Below are positions 14,307 through 22,912 of a DNA stretch of 64,000 bases, piece by piece. The notes under the pieces were generated by a model that did no database searches, had not been told where the DNA came from, and was given only the letters and a program-made list of their open reading frames with translations. Both the position numbers and the translations under genes were made by a program. Origin of the DNA: Ruminococcus sp. (lineage in GTDB: Bacteria; Bacillota; Clostridia; Oscillospirales; Ruminococcaceae); the NCBI GenBank assembly GCA_021205185.1, contig JAJPYB010000006.1, positions 1 to 64,000 of the forward strand, written 5' to 3'. The stretch's first letter is position 1. Each line of letters begins with the position of its first letter.

Positions 14307-16433
14307 TTAGAGGTGAAGAACTCTCGACTTGATTTCCTTGGTCTTTCCTTCATTCCAGAAGTTCTCGCCTAAATATCCGCAAGTACGTCTTGTTACATTC
14401 ATCTTGGCGTGATCCTTGTTATGGCACTGTGGGCACTCCCACTCGTTATCGTCGTTTATAACAATTTCTCCGTCAAAGCCGCACTCGTGGCAATAATCAG
14501 ACTTTGTATTGAACTCAGCGTACTGAATGTTGTCGTAAATAAACTTGACAACCGACTCGATAGCTTCAAGGTTATTTCTCATATTTGGAATTTCAACATA
14601 AGAAATCGCTCCGCCTGATGAAATGTTCTGGAACCGGCTTTCAAACTTAAACTTTGAAAATGCGTCAATGTCCTCTCTTACATCAATGTGGTAGGAATTT
14701 GTATAATAACCCTTGTCGGTAACGTCCTCAATAGTTCCGAACTTCTTCTTGTCGATGCTTGCAAATCTGTAGCAAAGGCTCTCGGCAGGAGTTCCGTAAA
14801 GAGCAAATCCGATGCCGGTATCCGCCTTCCACTTATCACAGGTATCTCTGAGCTTGTGCATAACTCGAAGAGCAAATTCCTGTCCCTCAGGAGTTGTATG
14901 GGAAACGCCCTTCATTACCTTTGTAACCTCATAAAGTCCGATATATCCAAGCGAAATTGACGAATAGCCGTTCATCAGGTACTTGTCAATCTTCTCGCCC
15001 TTTTTAAGTCTTGCAATAGCTCCGTACTGCCAATGGATTGGTGAAACGTCGCTCTTGGTGCCCATTAAAGCGTTGTGACGGCACATCAGCGCTTCGTAGC
15101 AAAGTTCCAGTCTTTCGTCTAAAAGCTCCCAGAATTTATCCTCGTCGCCCTTAGCGATAATTCCAATCTGCGGAAGGTTAATTGAAACAACTCCCTGATT
15201 GAATCTTCCCTCGAACTTATAGTTTCCGTCCTCGTCACGCCATGGAGCCAAGAATGAACGACAGCCCATTGGTGAGAATACGTTACCCTCGTAGTTTTCT
15301 CTCATTTTCTTTGCGGAAATGTAGTCGGGATACATTCTCTTAGCCGAGCATTTAACAGCCATTCTTGTTAAGTAGTCGTACTTTCCGCCCTTCAAGCAGT
15401 TGTTCTCGTCCAAAACGTAAACAAGCTTCGGGAATGCAGGAGTTACATAAACGCCCTTTTCGTTTTTGATTCCCTCATAACGCTGACGCAAAATCTCCTC
15501 GATAATCATAGCGTTTTCTTCGATATACTCGTCTCCGTCCTCAAGATGTAAGAAAAGGGTTACAAACGGCGACTGTCCGTTTGTTGTCATCAAGGTATTT
15601 ATCTGATACTGAATAGTCTGAACTCCGCTCTTTAGCTCGTTTTGCAACCGCTCTGCGACAAGTCTTTCAATAGCTTCCTCTGAAACGCTGTCGTCGCAGG
15701 ATTCTCTGATAGACTTTTCAAACTTTTCCTTTGACTTTCTCAGATACTTTCCTAAATGCTTCAGGTCAACCGACTGTCCGCCGTACTGGTTTGAAGCTAC
15801 TGCTGCAATGACCTGAGTTGTAATAGTGCAGGCTACCTGAAAGCTCTTCGGGCTTTCGATAAGCTTTCCGTTCATAACAGTTCCGTTATCCAGCATATCG
15901 CCGATATTTATAAGACAGCAGTTGAAAATCGGCTGCAAAAAGTAATCCGCATCATGGAAATGGAACACTCCGTCAGCGTGTGCCTTCGCAAGCTTTTCAG
16001 GAAGCAGGACTCTGTTTGTCAGATCCCTTGAAACCTCGCCTGCAATGTAATCTCTCTGTGTTGAAGCTAAAATTGTATTCTTGTTGGAATTTTCCTCCGC
16101 CAGCTCTTTATTCTCGTTTCTGATAAGGCTTAAAATAGAATCGTCAGTTGTATTCGCCTTTCTTACCAGAGCTCTCTGGTATCTGTAAATAATGTACGTT
16201 TTTGCTAAAACATACAAATCGAAAGACATCAGCTTTTCTTCAATCATATCCTGAATGTCTTCAACCAGCATTCTCTTTCTGTTCTTGCCCTCGATATACG
16301 ACAAGATAGATTCAATCTGTTCGTCGGAAGCTCTCTCGCTCTCGTCGACCTCTGCGTTTGCCTTCTGAATGGCAACGACAATCTTGCTGCGGTCAAAATC
16401 TACCGTCTGACCGTCTCTTTTTACTACCTGCAT
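14307..16433 (-). CDS. nrdD: Anaerobic (class III) ribonucleoside-triphosphate reductase
   Basis: A 708-residue NrdD. The N-terminal ATP-cone (about residues 1-95, KRDGQTVDFDRSKIV) gives allosteric control. The C-terminus has the zinc site (CHECGFDG ... CPQC) and the radical loop RRTCGYLG, where Gly carries the radical. It reduces ribonucleotides to deoxyribonucleotides without oxygen. Being the only ribonucleotide reductase seen here, it fits a strict anaerobe. It is divergent from a Crp/Fnr regulator across a 258-bp region that may hold its control sites. I could not find a clear NrdR box pair. Confidence 0.96.
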   Translation of the reverse strand: MQVVKRDGQTVDFDRSKIVVAIQKANAEVDESERASDEQIESILSYIEGKNRKRMLVEDIQDMIEEKLMSFDLYVLAKTYIIYRYQRALVRKANTTDDSILSLIRNENKELAEENSNKNTILASTQRDYIAGEVSRDLTNRVLLPEKLAKAHADGVFHFHDADYFLQPIFNCCLINIGDMLDNGTVMNGKLIESPKSFQVACTITTQVIAAVASNQYGGQSVDLKHLGKYLRKSKEKFEKSIRESCDDSVSEEAIERLVAERLQNELKSGVQTIQYQINTLMTTNGQSPFVTLFLHLEDGDEYIEENAMIIEEILRQRYEGIKNEKGVYVTPAFPKLVYVLDENNCLKGGKYDYLTRMAVKCSAKRMYPDYISAKKMRENYEGNVFSPMGCRSFLAPWRDEDGNYKFEGRFNQGVVSINLPQIGIIAKGDEDKFWELLDERLELCYEALMCRHNALMGTKSDVSPIHWQYGAIARLKKGEKIDKYLMNGYSSISLGYIGLYEVTKVMKGVSHTTPEGQEFALRVMHKLRDTCDKWKADTGIGFALYGTPAESLCYRFASIDKKKFGTIEDVTDKGYYTNSYHIDVREDIDAFSKFKFESRFQNISSGGAISYVEIPNMRNNLEAIESVVKFIYDNIQYAEFNTKSDYCHECGFDGEIVINDDNEWECPQCHNKDHAKMNVTRRTCGYLGENFWNEGKTKEIKSRVLHL

Positions 16434-16542
16434 AATTATGCCTCCCTAAAATTTGTCCTGAAAAAACAATAAACTCGCGCGAAATTATCTCTCTTTTATT
16501 CGGAAACTTATATCAGTATACTTCACATTTTGAAAATTTGCA

Positions 16543-16556
16543 GTTGCGTTTGCAAC
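16543..16556. promoter_or_regulatory. Inverted repeat in the nrdD / Crp-family divergent region
   Basis: GTTGC-GTTT-GCAAC dyad centred between the divergent genes. On the plus strand TTGCGT followed 17 nt later by TAAAAT is a candidate promoter overlapping it. On the minus strand CTGCAA and TATACT (also 17 nt) is the candidate nrdD promoter. The dyad could be the site of the Crp/Fnr protein at 16692. Confidence 0.4.
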
Positions 16557-16691
16557 GAAAATGTGATAAAATACAAGATATGGGGGTAAAAAACAATTAT
16601 GACACATATATGAGGTATACTAAAAATTGGACAGTTGTAACGTACAAGTCCCTATAATTCTAGCTTCAAGGCTTTAATCGGAGGAAAAATT

Positions 16692-17333
16692 ATGACAAGG
16701 ATATTCGACGGAATTAACGAAAAAAATTTTTTGCAGATGTGCAAATGCTTCAATGCGAAAACTCGCTCGTACAGAGCGGAGGAAACGATAACCAACTATT
16801 CAGGGCAAAACGACAACATTGGCGTACTTCTAAGCGGCGAGGCGGAAATTGTAAAATACGACTTTGACGGAAACAGAACCATTCACGAACGTCTTTCCAA
16901 AAACGACATATTCGGAAGGCTTTTCACCTATCTCACTGACGACAGCGACACGAGGGTTGTCTGCTCGAAGGACTGCGAGGTTATATTTATCGACTACTAC
17001 CATATTGTAAAGAGATGCGAAAAGGCGTGTGAGCATCACTCGGTTCTGGTAAGCAATATGCTCCGCATTTTGTCAGAGCGTTCTATCGACCAGAGCGCAA
17101 AAATCGACATTTTAAGTCAACGAACGCTAAGAAAAAAGCTCCTGTCGTATTTTAATCTTGAAGCTAAAAAGCAGGACAAGGCGACGTTTACGCTCCCCTT
17201 CTCGCTTGCAAGCCTCGCTGACTATCTTTGCGTTGACAGAAGCGCAATGCTTCGGGAGATGAAAAAAATGCGGGAGGACGGCATTATCATCTCAAAGGCT
17301 AAAAGGATAACGATTTTAAAGCCGGAAGGGTAG
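16692..17333 (+). CDS. Crp/Fnr-family transcriptional regulator
   Basis: A 213-residue protein with an N-terminal cyclic-nucleotide-like beta barrel (about 20-115, GVLLSGEAEIVKYDFDGNR) and a C-terminal winged helix (about 145-208, SLASLADYLCVDRSAMLREMKKM, the recognition helix). Cys residues at about 17, 20, 74 and 78 do not form the FNR four-Cys pattern, so the effector is unknown. It resembles short clostridial Crp/Fnr proteins. The divergent arrangement with nrdD suggests control of anaerobic dNTP synthesis or of itself. The start has GGAGGAAAAAT. Confidence 0.88.
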   Translation: MTRIFDGINEKNFLQMCKCFNAKTRSYRAEETITNYSGQNDNIGVLLSGEAEIVKYDFDGNRTIHERLSKNDIFGRLFTYLTDDSDTRVVCSKDCEVIFIDYYHIVKRCEKACEHHSVLVSNMLRILSERSIDQSAKIDILSQRTLRKKLLSYFNLEAKKQDKATFTLPFSLASLADYLCVDRSAMLREMKKMREDGIIISKAKRITILKPEG

Positions 17334-17366
17334 GTTAATTCGTAATGCATTAAGCTACGCTTAACG

Positions 17367-17387
17367 CTGGGCAACGAAGTTGCCCAT
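17367..17387 (+). terminator. Terminator-like hairpin after the Crp/Fnr gene
   Basis: TGGGCAAC-GAA-GTTGCCCA, 8-bp stem, followed by TTCTATTTTA. It lies 34 nt after the stop at 17333. Confidence 0.5.
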
Positions 17388-17430
17388 TCTATTTTACAAG
17401 GCGTAAAAGGCGATTGAAAAGTTCGATTTC

Positions 17431-17470
17431 AATTCGTAATTCGTAATTCTTAATGCGTAATGCGTAATTA
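17431..17470. repeat. Short tandem repeats of TAATTCG/TAATGCG type
   Basis: Heptamers AATTCGT, AATTCGT, AATTCTT, AATGCGT, AATGCGT occur in a row, with a related unit at 17339-17351. Such heptamer strings are found between genes in many bacteria, often as ends of miniature elements. No open reading frame or transposase accompanies them. Confidence 0.6.
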
Positions 17471-17529
17471 TGGGTGCTGGAGGGGACTTTGTAATTCAAC
17501 TTATAAAAGGATTGCGAGGAAAGGTATGC

Positions 17530-17597
17530 GATGTCTTTAAATTAGACATCTGTTTACAGGCAAAAAGCAAAGCCCTTGAAGAAACCCTTCAAGGACT
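17530..17597 (-). terminator. Terminator of tRNA-Pro, with a second hairpin
   Basis: On the minus strand the stem CCTTGAAG/CTTCAAGG (17574-17594, 5-nt loop) follows the tRNA 3' end at once and leads into GGGCTTTGCTTTTTG. A second stem GATGTCT/AGACATC lies at 17530-17550. Confidence 0.65.
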
Positions 17598-17601
17598 TTT
17601 T

Positions 17602-17677
17602 TGGTCGGAGTGACAAGACTTGAACTTGCGACCTCTTGACCCCCAGTCAAGCGCGCTACCACCTGCGCCACACCCCG
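17602..17677 (-). tRNA. tRNA-Pro (anticodon GGG)
   Basis: A 76-nt tRNA with encoded CCA at 17604-17602. Acceptor stem CGGGGTG/CACTCCG (one wobble pair), D arm GCGC-loop-GCGC, anticodon stem CTTGA/TCAAG with loop CTGGGGG giving anticodon GGG, and T stem GCAAG/CTTGT with loop TTCAAGT. It reads CCC and, by wobble, CCU codons. A terminator follows directly. Confidence 0.96.
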
Positions 17678-17757
17678 GTGTGTGAGATTTATTATAGCAC
17701 TTTTCTTCGCTTTTGTCTATACCAAAAGCCTGAAATTTTTAAGCTCCGCCCACAACA

Positions 17758-17792
17758 AAGCGCCCCAGCGAATCAACTTCGTTGGGGCGCTT
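17758..17792. terminator. Terminator after the feo operon
   Basis: Stem AAGCGCCCCAGCGAA with a near-exact complement (one mismatch) around TCAAC. It lies 40 nt beyond the stop of the Cys-rich protein gene on the minus strand. Confidence 0.65.
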
Positions 17793-17831
17793 CTCAGAGG
17801 GGAGATAAATCTTTAGAAAAATCTTGTAAGC

Positions 17832-18023
17832 TTATTTAGTGGTATCACCTTTAGGGTGACACATTCCTGCGCTTGGGCAACCGTCACAGCCGCAACCGCA
17901 GCTGCAGGAGGATTTACCCTTTTTCTTGTTTACAATCATGCTTCGTACAATCAATGCGACAACCGCCAGAAGAACTATACAAATAATGATTGTAGCGAGA
18001 TTATCCAAAAGCCATGAAAACAT
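17832..18023 (-). CDS. FeoB-associated Cys-rich membrane protein
   Basis: A 63-residue protein with one membrane helix (about residues 8-30), a basic stretch KKKGK, and a C-terminal cluster SCSCGCGCDGCPSAGMC rich in Cys. This is the pattern of the small FeoB-associated Cys-rich proteins that follow feoB in Firmicutes and probably handle Fe(II) on the cytoplasmic side. The gap to feoB is 16 bp. Confidence 0.9.
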   Translation of the reverse strand: MFSWLLDNLATIIICIVLLAVVALIVRSMIVNKKKGKSSCSCGCGCDGCPSAGMCHPKGDTTK

Positions 18024-18039
18024 AATTATTACTCCTTTT

Positions 18040-20478
18040 TTACTTTACAACCTTTACAGTCTTTGTGAGCTTGTTAGACTCCTTATACGGCTTAAAGAGC
18101 ATATAAATCATAAATGCCGCTATTGCAATCGCAACGATCAAACCGATAATATTGAGGTTTCCTGTAAAGGCGCTGCCAATCTGATAAATCATCAAGGATA
18201 CGGCATAAGCAAATACGCATTGGTAAGCTATTGCGAAAGCTGTCCACTTACCGTTGTTCATTTCTCTCTTCATAGCTCCCATTGCTGCGAAGCACGGTGC
18301 GCAAAGAAGATTGAATACTAAGAATGAATATCCAGCGAGTGCGCCGAGTCCTTCAAAGTCAAGAACTCCGAATACTCCGACAACCTCTTCCTTAGCAACA
18401 AGACCCATAACAGTAGCGATTGTAGCTGTAATTCCTGTATCGCCTGAACCGAATCCCAGAGGAACGAATATCCATTTAAGCGCTCTGCCGATGTAGCCGA
18501 GAATGCTCTGTGAAAGCTCCATATCTGCGCTGAAGCCGAAGCCGTTTCCTGTATTTCCAAATACCGAGCCTGCCCAGATGATAATTGAAGAAAGAAGAAT
18601 TATAGTTCCTGCTCTCTTGATAAACGACCAGCCACGCTCCCACATTGAACGTAAAACGCTGCCTACAGTTGGTAGGTGGTATGCTGGAAGCTCCATAACA
18701 AACGGCGCAGGGTCGCCTTCAAACGGCTTTGTCTTCTTTAGCATAATACCTGAAACAATAATTGCCGCTACGCCGATAAAGTATGCGCTTGGCGCTACCC
18801 ACCAGGTATTGTTAAACAGAGCTGCTGCTATCATAGCAATAATCGGAAGCTTAGCTCCGCAAGGGATAAAGGTTGTAGTCATGATCGTCATTCGGCGGTC
18901 ACGCTCGTTTTCTATCGTCCTTGACGCCATAATTCCTGGAACGCCGCAGCCTGTTCCTATAAGCATCGGGATAAAGGATTTACCCGAAAGTCCAAATCTT
19001 CTGAAAATTCTGTCCATTACGAACGCTATACGAGCCATATATCCACAGCCCTCAAGGAACGCCAAGAATATAAACAGTACGAGCATCTGAGGAACGAAGC
19101 CTAAAACTGCTCCGACACCTGCTACGATACCGTCATTTATAAGTCCGCTTAACCACTCAGGAGTGTTAAGAGCTTCAAGTCCGTTTCCAACCAGAACCGG
19201 AATTCCCGGCACCCATACTCCGTATTCGGAAGCGTCAGGCATATCAGCGAACTCGCCTTCCTCATCGAGCGGCAAAAGCGAATCAATTTCGTACTTGCCG
19301 TCAGCCTTTTCGTTAAGCTCGTCGTTGTACGATCCATAAGCCTCTTCAAATGCGCCGTAATCGCCGTCCTCAACAGCCGCCAGAATCTCGTCAGCTCCTG
19401 TAATGTCTGCGTCAACTGCGCCCTCAAGCTGAGCTATAACCTCTTCTGTGAAGATGTTTTCAGCAGCATACTCGTCAACTGCGTCATTGTAAGCGCTTGT
19501 TCCGATTCCAAACAGGTGGAAGCCGTCGCCGAACAGTCCGTCGTTTGCCCAGTCTGTCGCCCACGTTCCGACAGTTACAACTGAAACGTAGTAAACGATT
19601 ACCATAACAATTGCAAAAATCGGGAGAGCCAGAATTCTGTTTGTAACCACCTTATCAATCTTATCGGAAAGTGTAAGATCGCCCTTGTTCTTTTTCTTGT
19701 AGCAGTCCTTGATAATCGAGCCGATGTATATGTATCTTTCGTTTGTGATGATACTTTCAGCGTCGTCGTCAAGCTCCTTCTCGCAAGCGGCAATGTCCTT
19801 TTCTATGTGCTTTAGCGTAGCTTCTGGAATATTGAGCTGCTCTAAAACCTTTTCATCTCTTTCAAAAATCTTTACAGCATACCATCTCTGCTGCTCTTCA
19901 GGTATGTCGTGAAGGAACGCTTCCTCGATATGTGCGATAGCGTGCTCAACGCTTCCGCTGAAGCTGTGCTGAGGGATTGTAGGATCGCTCTTCTTTGCAG
20001 CTTCTACTGCCTTTTGAGCCGCCTCGTCAATTCCCGTTCCCTTTAACGCTGAAATTTCAACTACCTCACAGCCAAGCTCCTTTGAAAGCTGCTCAATGTT
20101 AATCTTGTCGCCGTTTTTCTTGACAACGTCCATCATATTGATTGCAACTACAACAGGAATACCAAGCTCGGTAAGCTGTGTTGTCAAGTAGAGGTTTCTC
20201 TCTAAGTTTGTTCCGTCAACGATGTTTAAAATCGCATTCGGTCTTTCAGAAATAAGGTAATTTCTCGCAACAACCTCTTCGAGCGTATAAGGAGAAAGCG
20301 AGTAAATTCCGGGAAGGTCGGTGATTGTAACGTCCTTACTTCCCTTTAGCTTTCCCTCTTTCTTTTCAACCGTAACTCCCGGCCAGTTTCCTACATACTG
20401 ACTGGAGCCTGTCAATGCGTTAAAAAGCGTTGTTTTACCGCAGTTAGGATTTCCTGCGAGCGCTATTTTAACGTCCAC
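18040..20478 (-). CDS. feoB: Ferrous iron transporter FeoB
   Basis: An 812-residue FeoB, full length. The N-terminal G domain shows G1 GNPNCGKTTLFN (9-20), G3 DLPG and G4 NMMD, then a helical GDI segment. The membrane part has two Gate motifs with conserved Cys (GTGCGVPGI, LCAPCFAA). A long acidic loop of about 120 residues (roughly 315-440) lies between the first helix and the rest and is probably extracellular. It imports Fe(II) with GTP hydrolysis. The start is GTG at 20478 with GGAAGAG upstream. Operon order is feoA, feoA, feoB, Cys-rich protein. Confidence 0.96.
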   Translation of the reverse strand: MDVKIALAGNPNCGKTTLFNALTGSSQYVGNWPGVTVEKKEGKLKGSKDVTITDLPGIYSLSPYTLEEVVARNYLISERPNAILNIVDGTNLERNLYLTTQLTELGIPVVVAINMMDVVKKNGDKINIEQLSKELGCEVVEISALKGTGIDEAAQKAVEAAKKSDPTIPQHSFSGSVEHAIAHIEEAFLHDIPEEQQRWYAVKIFERDEKVLEQLNIPEATLKHIEKDIAACEKELDDDAESIITNERYIYIGSIIKDCYKKKNKGDLTLSDKIDKVVTNRILALPIFAIVMVIVYYVSVVTVGTWATDWANDGLFGDGFHLFGIGTSAYNDAVDEYAAENIFTEEVIAQLEGAVDADITGADEILAAVEDGDYGAFEEAYGSYNDELNEKADGKYEIDSLLPLDEEGEFADMPDASEYGVWVPGIPVLVGNGLEALNTPEWLSGLINDGIVAGVGAVLGFVPQMLVLFIFLAFLEGCGYMARIAFVMDRIFRRFGLSGKSFIPMLIGTGCGVPGIMASRTIENERDRRMTIMTTTFIPCGAKLPIIAMIAAALFNNTWWVAPSAYFIGVAAIIVSGIMLKKTKPFEGDPAPFVMELPAYHLPTVGSVLRSMWERGWSFIKRAGTIILLSSIIIWAGSVFGNTGNGFGFSADMELSQSILGYIGRALKWIFVPLGFGSGDTGITATIATVMGLVAKEEVVGVFGVLDFEGLGALAGYSFLVFNLLCAPCFAAMGAMKREMNNGKWTAFAIAYQCVFAYAVSLMIYQIGSAFTGNLNIIGLIVAIAIAAFMIYMLFKPYKESNKLTKTVKVVK

Positions 20479-20510
20479 TATGAATCTCTTCCTTTCCTGA
20501 TTTGGTCACG

Positions 20511-20536
20511 CTTGAGTTAACACCCGCTAACTCAAG
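20511..20536 (-). promoter_or_regulatory. Hairpin between feoA and feoB
   Basis: Stem CTTGAGTTA / TAACTCAAG (9 bp perfect) with an 8-nt loop inside the 67-nt feoA-feoB gap, without a T-run on the minus strand. It may set processing or relative expression of feoA and feoB. Confidence 0.45.
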
Positions 20537-20545
20537 CTCAAAAAA

Positions 20546-20764
20546 TTATTCGCATTCAATATTTTCAGCGTCAGCTTTTCTTAGCGACAGCTCATAGCCT
20601 CTTACTGTAACCTCGATAGGGTCTCCAAGAGGCGCTACTTTACGAACATAAACCTCTACGCCCTTGGTAATGCCCATGTCCATAATTCTTCGCTTAATTG
20701 CGCCTTCACCAAGCAGCTTTTTAACAACTACCGTCTGACCAATCTTTGCGTCCTTTAACGTCAT
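20546..20764 (-). CDS. feoA: FeoA domain protein (second copy)
   Basis: A 72-residue SH3-like FeoA protein. TLKDAKIGQTVVVKKLLGEG, then RRIMDMGITKGVEVYV and VTVRGYELSLRKADAENI are family features. FeoA binds FeoB or its G domain and is needed for iron uptake. The ATG at 20764 has AAGGAGGAG upstream. It precedes feoB by 67 nt, with a hairpin in the gap. Confidence 0.92.
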   Translation of the reverse strand: MTLKDAKIGQTVVVKKLLGEGAIKRRIMDMGITKGVEVYVRKVAPLGDPIEVTVRGYELSLRKADAENIECE

Positions 20765-20813
20765 ATCTTCTCCTCCTTCACAATTTAACATAGATCTCAA
20801 ACGACCGATAATG

Positions 20814-21026
20814 TTAAACCATAATCTTATTAGCCATTTCTTGACTTATTGCAATTCTGGATTCCTTTACATTAACTATAACGTTTCCACCCATTTTGCT
20901 GACTACCGTAACAGTAGCTCCTGCTACAAAGCCCAGCTCTTCAAGATGGAGTCTTACTTCAGCGGAGCCGCCAACTCTGCGAATCATATTTTCTTCTCCT
21001 TGTGTGGCAAGTGAAAGTGGCATCAT
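20814..21026 (-). CDS. feoA: FeoA domain protein (first copy)
   Basis: A 70-residue FeoA-like protein: MMPLSLATQGEENMIRRVGG, then HLEELGFVAGATVTVVSKMGGNVIVNV. The start is one of two adjacent ATGs (21026 or 21023) after AGGAGGG. It differs from the second FeoA by a shorter, MPLSLA-type N-terminus, the usual pairing of two FeoA proteins in clostridial feo operons. First gene of the operon, just downstream of DtxR-like boxes. Confidence 0.88.
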   Translation of the reverse strand: MMPLSLATQGEENMIRRVGGSAEVRLHLEELGFVAGATVTVVSKMGGNVIVNVKESRIAISQEMANKIMV

Positions 21027-21056
21027 AAAAACCCTCCTAAAAGCATAAATCAACAA

Positions 21057-21108
21057 TTAGCACACGCTAACCTACTAATAGGTTAGCATTAACTAACTAA
21101 AAAGTCAA
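21057..21108 (-). promoter_or_regulatory. DtxR/IdeR-like iron boxes over the feo promoter
   Basis: Two overlapping 19-nt sites, 21057-21075 (14 of 19 to TTAGGTTAGSCTAACCTAA) and 21078-21096 (15 of 19), share the perfect inverted repeat GCTAACCTA-CTAA-TAGGTTAGC. On the minus strand a -35 TTGACT (21108-21103) is followed 17 nt later by TAACCT, inside the sites. Binding would block transcription when iron is plentiful. The 21027-21338 gap holds nothing else except the GH43 promoter. Confidence 0.6.
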
Positions 21109-21260
21109 GTGCTTTTTGTATTTTCGTCAAAATAACCAAAGACTTGCCATGGTTTTTTCAAATTATTAGGAATTTGCATAAATGCTTTGCATCTGGCAAA
21201 ATTTTACTGTTAACTAAAGCAAACACATTTTTCCGGGGATTTAAAAAGTGCCTGATTATG

Positions 21261-21301
21261 GCAAAATTTTGCTTGCGTTTGTATTTTTTATAGTGTACAA
21301 T
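21261..21301 (+). promoter_or_regulatory. GH43 promoter with GCAAAATTTTGC palindrome
   Basis: TTGCGT (21273-21278) and TACAAT (21296-21301) are 17 nt apart. The palindrome GCAAAATTTTGC (21261-21272) abuts the -35. A partial copy GGCAAAATTTTAC lies about 65 nt upstream. The pair could be sites for a sugar-responsive regulator. Confidence 0.5.
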
Positions 21302-21338
21302 GAGTACAGAAATTCAAAGCAAATAAGGAGTGTAATTT

Positions 21339-22823
21339 ATGAAAATCAAAAATCCAATTATAAAAGGCTTCTACCCTGATCCGTCGTGCTGTGCGGCGAA
21401 CGGAAAATACTATTTAGTATGCAGCACAATGCAGTTCTTTCCAGGAGTACCGATTTTTGAAAGCGAGGATCTTGTGAACTGGAAGCAGATTGGAAACTGC
21501 TTTACAAGAGACAGTCAGGTAAACTTAAACCGAGTTTCAAGCTCCAGCGGAGTTTTTGCGCCTACTATAAGATATTATGACGGCGTATTTTATATGACAA
21601 CCACAAACAACGAAACCGGACAAAATTATTATGTCAGCACCTCTGACATTTACGGCGAATGGTCGGAGCCTATCTATGTCGATCAGGACGGAATCGACCC
21701 CTCCTTTTACTTTGAGGACGGCAGAGCATTTTTTATGTCGAACGGCTCTGACGACGACGGAGTACATGGAGTTGTGCAATGCGAAATTGACATAAAGACG
21801 GGCAAAAAGCTTTCAAAAAGCAAAACAATCTGGCTGGGCTCAGGCGGAAGATACCTCGAAGGACCTCACCTATATAAAATAAACGGCAGATACTATCTTG
21901 TCGCTGCCGAAGGCGGAACTGAATACGGTCACATGGTTACATACTCTGTTTCGGATTCAATTTTCGGCGAATACAAAGGCTACCCTGAAAATCCAGTTCT
22001 GACAAACAGAAATCTCGGCGGCTATCAGGTTCAGGGCGTCGGTCACGGCGACCTCGTTCAGGACAAAAGCGGAAGCTGGTGGATGGTTCATCTAGGCTTC
22101 AGGCAAATTGACAGGTGGCTCACCTATCATCATTTGGGAAGAGAAACCTTTTTAACGCCTGTGGATTTTCACGAGGACGGCTGGTTTACAGCTGGAATAA
22201 ACGGAACCACTCCGATTGAATTTGAAACGGATAGATTGAGCGAAATCATTCAAGAGGACAAAAAGCTTTATACCTTTGAAAACACAGACTTTGACCTGGA
22301 ATGGTGCTATCTTCGTAACCCGAAGCGTGAAAACTACTCGCTTGGAAAAGACTGCGTTACTCTGCTCGGAACTGACGTAACGCTTGACGACGTCGACTCG
22401 CCAACATTCATCGGCATTCGCCAAAAGGACTTCAAGGCAGAAATAACCTGCGATGTAGAAGTTACTGGCGGTGAGGGCGGAATTACGCTTTATATGGATG
22501 AAAATCAGCACTATGACATTGCAATAAGAAAACTTGATAATGGCTACGAGGCAATTTCCCGCCTTAAAATAGGCGAAGCAGTTTGCATAAAAAACGCTGT
22601 CCCACTTAGCGGCAACAACGCAAAGCTTAAAATCGTCTGCGACAATTACACATACAAGTTTTTCCTGGTTGGCGCTGAGGAAATTGGGTTAGGCTGGGCA
22701 CAGACAAAGTACCTTTCCACAGAGGTTGCCGGCGGCTTTACAGGCGTTTTCATCGCCCTTTACGCTACGGGCAGCAATACTGCACGATTTACTGATTTTG
22801 AGGTGAAGTATCTGGAGGGGTAA
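21339..22823 (+). CDS. GH43 beta-xylosidase / alpha-L-arabinofuranosidase
   Basis: A 494-residue GH43 enzyme. The five-blade propeller (about 1-300) has the three catalytic acids: D14 in FYPDPS (base), D120 in GIDPSF (pKa modulator) and E174 in LEGPHLY (acid). The C-terminal part (about 315-494) is the beta-sandwich found in two-domain GH43 beta-xylosidases. No signal peptide, so it acts in the cytoplasm on imported xylo- or arabinoxylo-oligosaccharides. AAGGAG ribosome site. The next frame overlaps its stop. Confidence 0.9.
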   Translation: MKIKNPIIKGFYPDPSCCAANGKYYLVCSTMQFFPGVPIFESEDLVNWKQIGNCFTRDSQVNLNRVSSSSGVFAPTIRYYDGVFYMTTTNNETGQNYYVSTSDIYGEWSEPIYVDQDGIDPSFYFEDGRAFFMSNGSDDDGVHGVVQCEIDIKTGKKLSKSKTIWLGSGGRYLEGPHLYKINGRYYLVAAEGGTEYGHMVTYSVSDSIFGEYKGYPENPVLTNRNLGGYQVQGVGHGDLVQDKSGSWWMVHLGFRQIDRWLTYHHLGRETFLTPVDFHEDGWFTAGINGTTPIEFETDRLSEIIQEDKKLYTFENTDFDLEWCYLRNPKRENYSLGKDCVTLLGTDVTLDDVDSPTFIGIRQKDFKAEITCDVEVTGGEGGITLYMDENQHYDIAIRKLDNGYEAISRLKIGEAVCIKNAVPLSGNNAKLKIVCDNYTYKFFLVGAEEIGLGWAQTKYLSTEVAGGFTGVFIALYATGSNTARFTDFEVKYLEG

Positions 22824-22912
22824 TGGACAAAAGCGACATCGACACGCTAAATTCGTTTTTCGGCTATACGGGAGATGTTGCTAAGGGCAAGCCTACAAAC
22901 AAATACAAATAG
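22823..22912 (+). CDS. 29-residue ORF coupled to the GH43 gene
   Basis: The GH43 stop and this start overlap as TAATG, with GGAGGGG directly upstream, and the frame ends right at a terminator. The product is MDKSDIDTLNSFFGYTGDVA followed by KGKPTNKYK. Position, coupling and ribosome site support translation. No function is recognised, and it may be the shortened end of a longer gene. Confidence 0.4.
   Translation: MDKSDIDTLNSFFGYTGDVAKGKPTNKYK

Noticed and set aside
16434-16691. NrdR box pair upstream of nrdD
   Set aside because: Only a weak match (ACACATATATGAGG) was seen, on one site, not the usual two phased boxes.
17339-17470. Insertion sequence end
   Set aside because: Only short heptamer repeats are seen; there is no transposase frame or long inverted terminal repeat.
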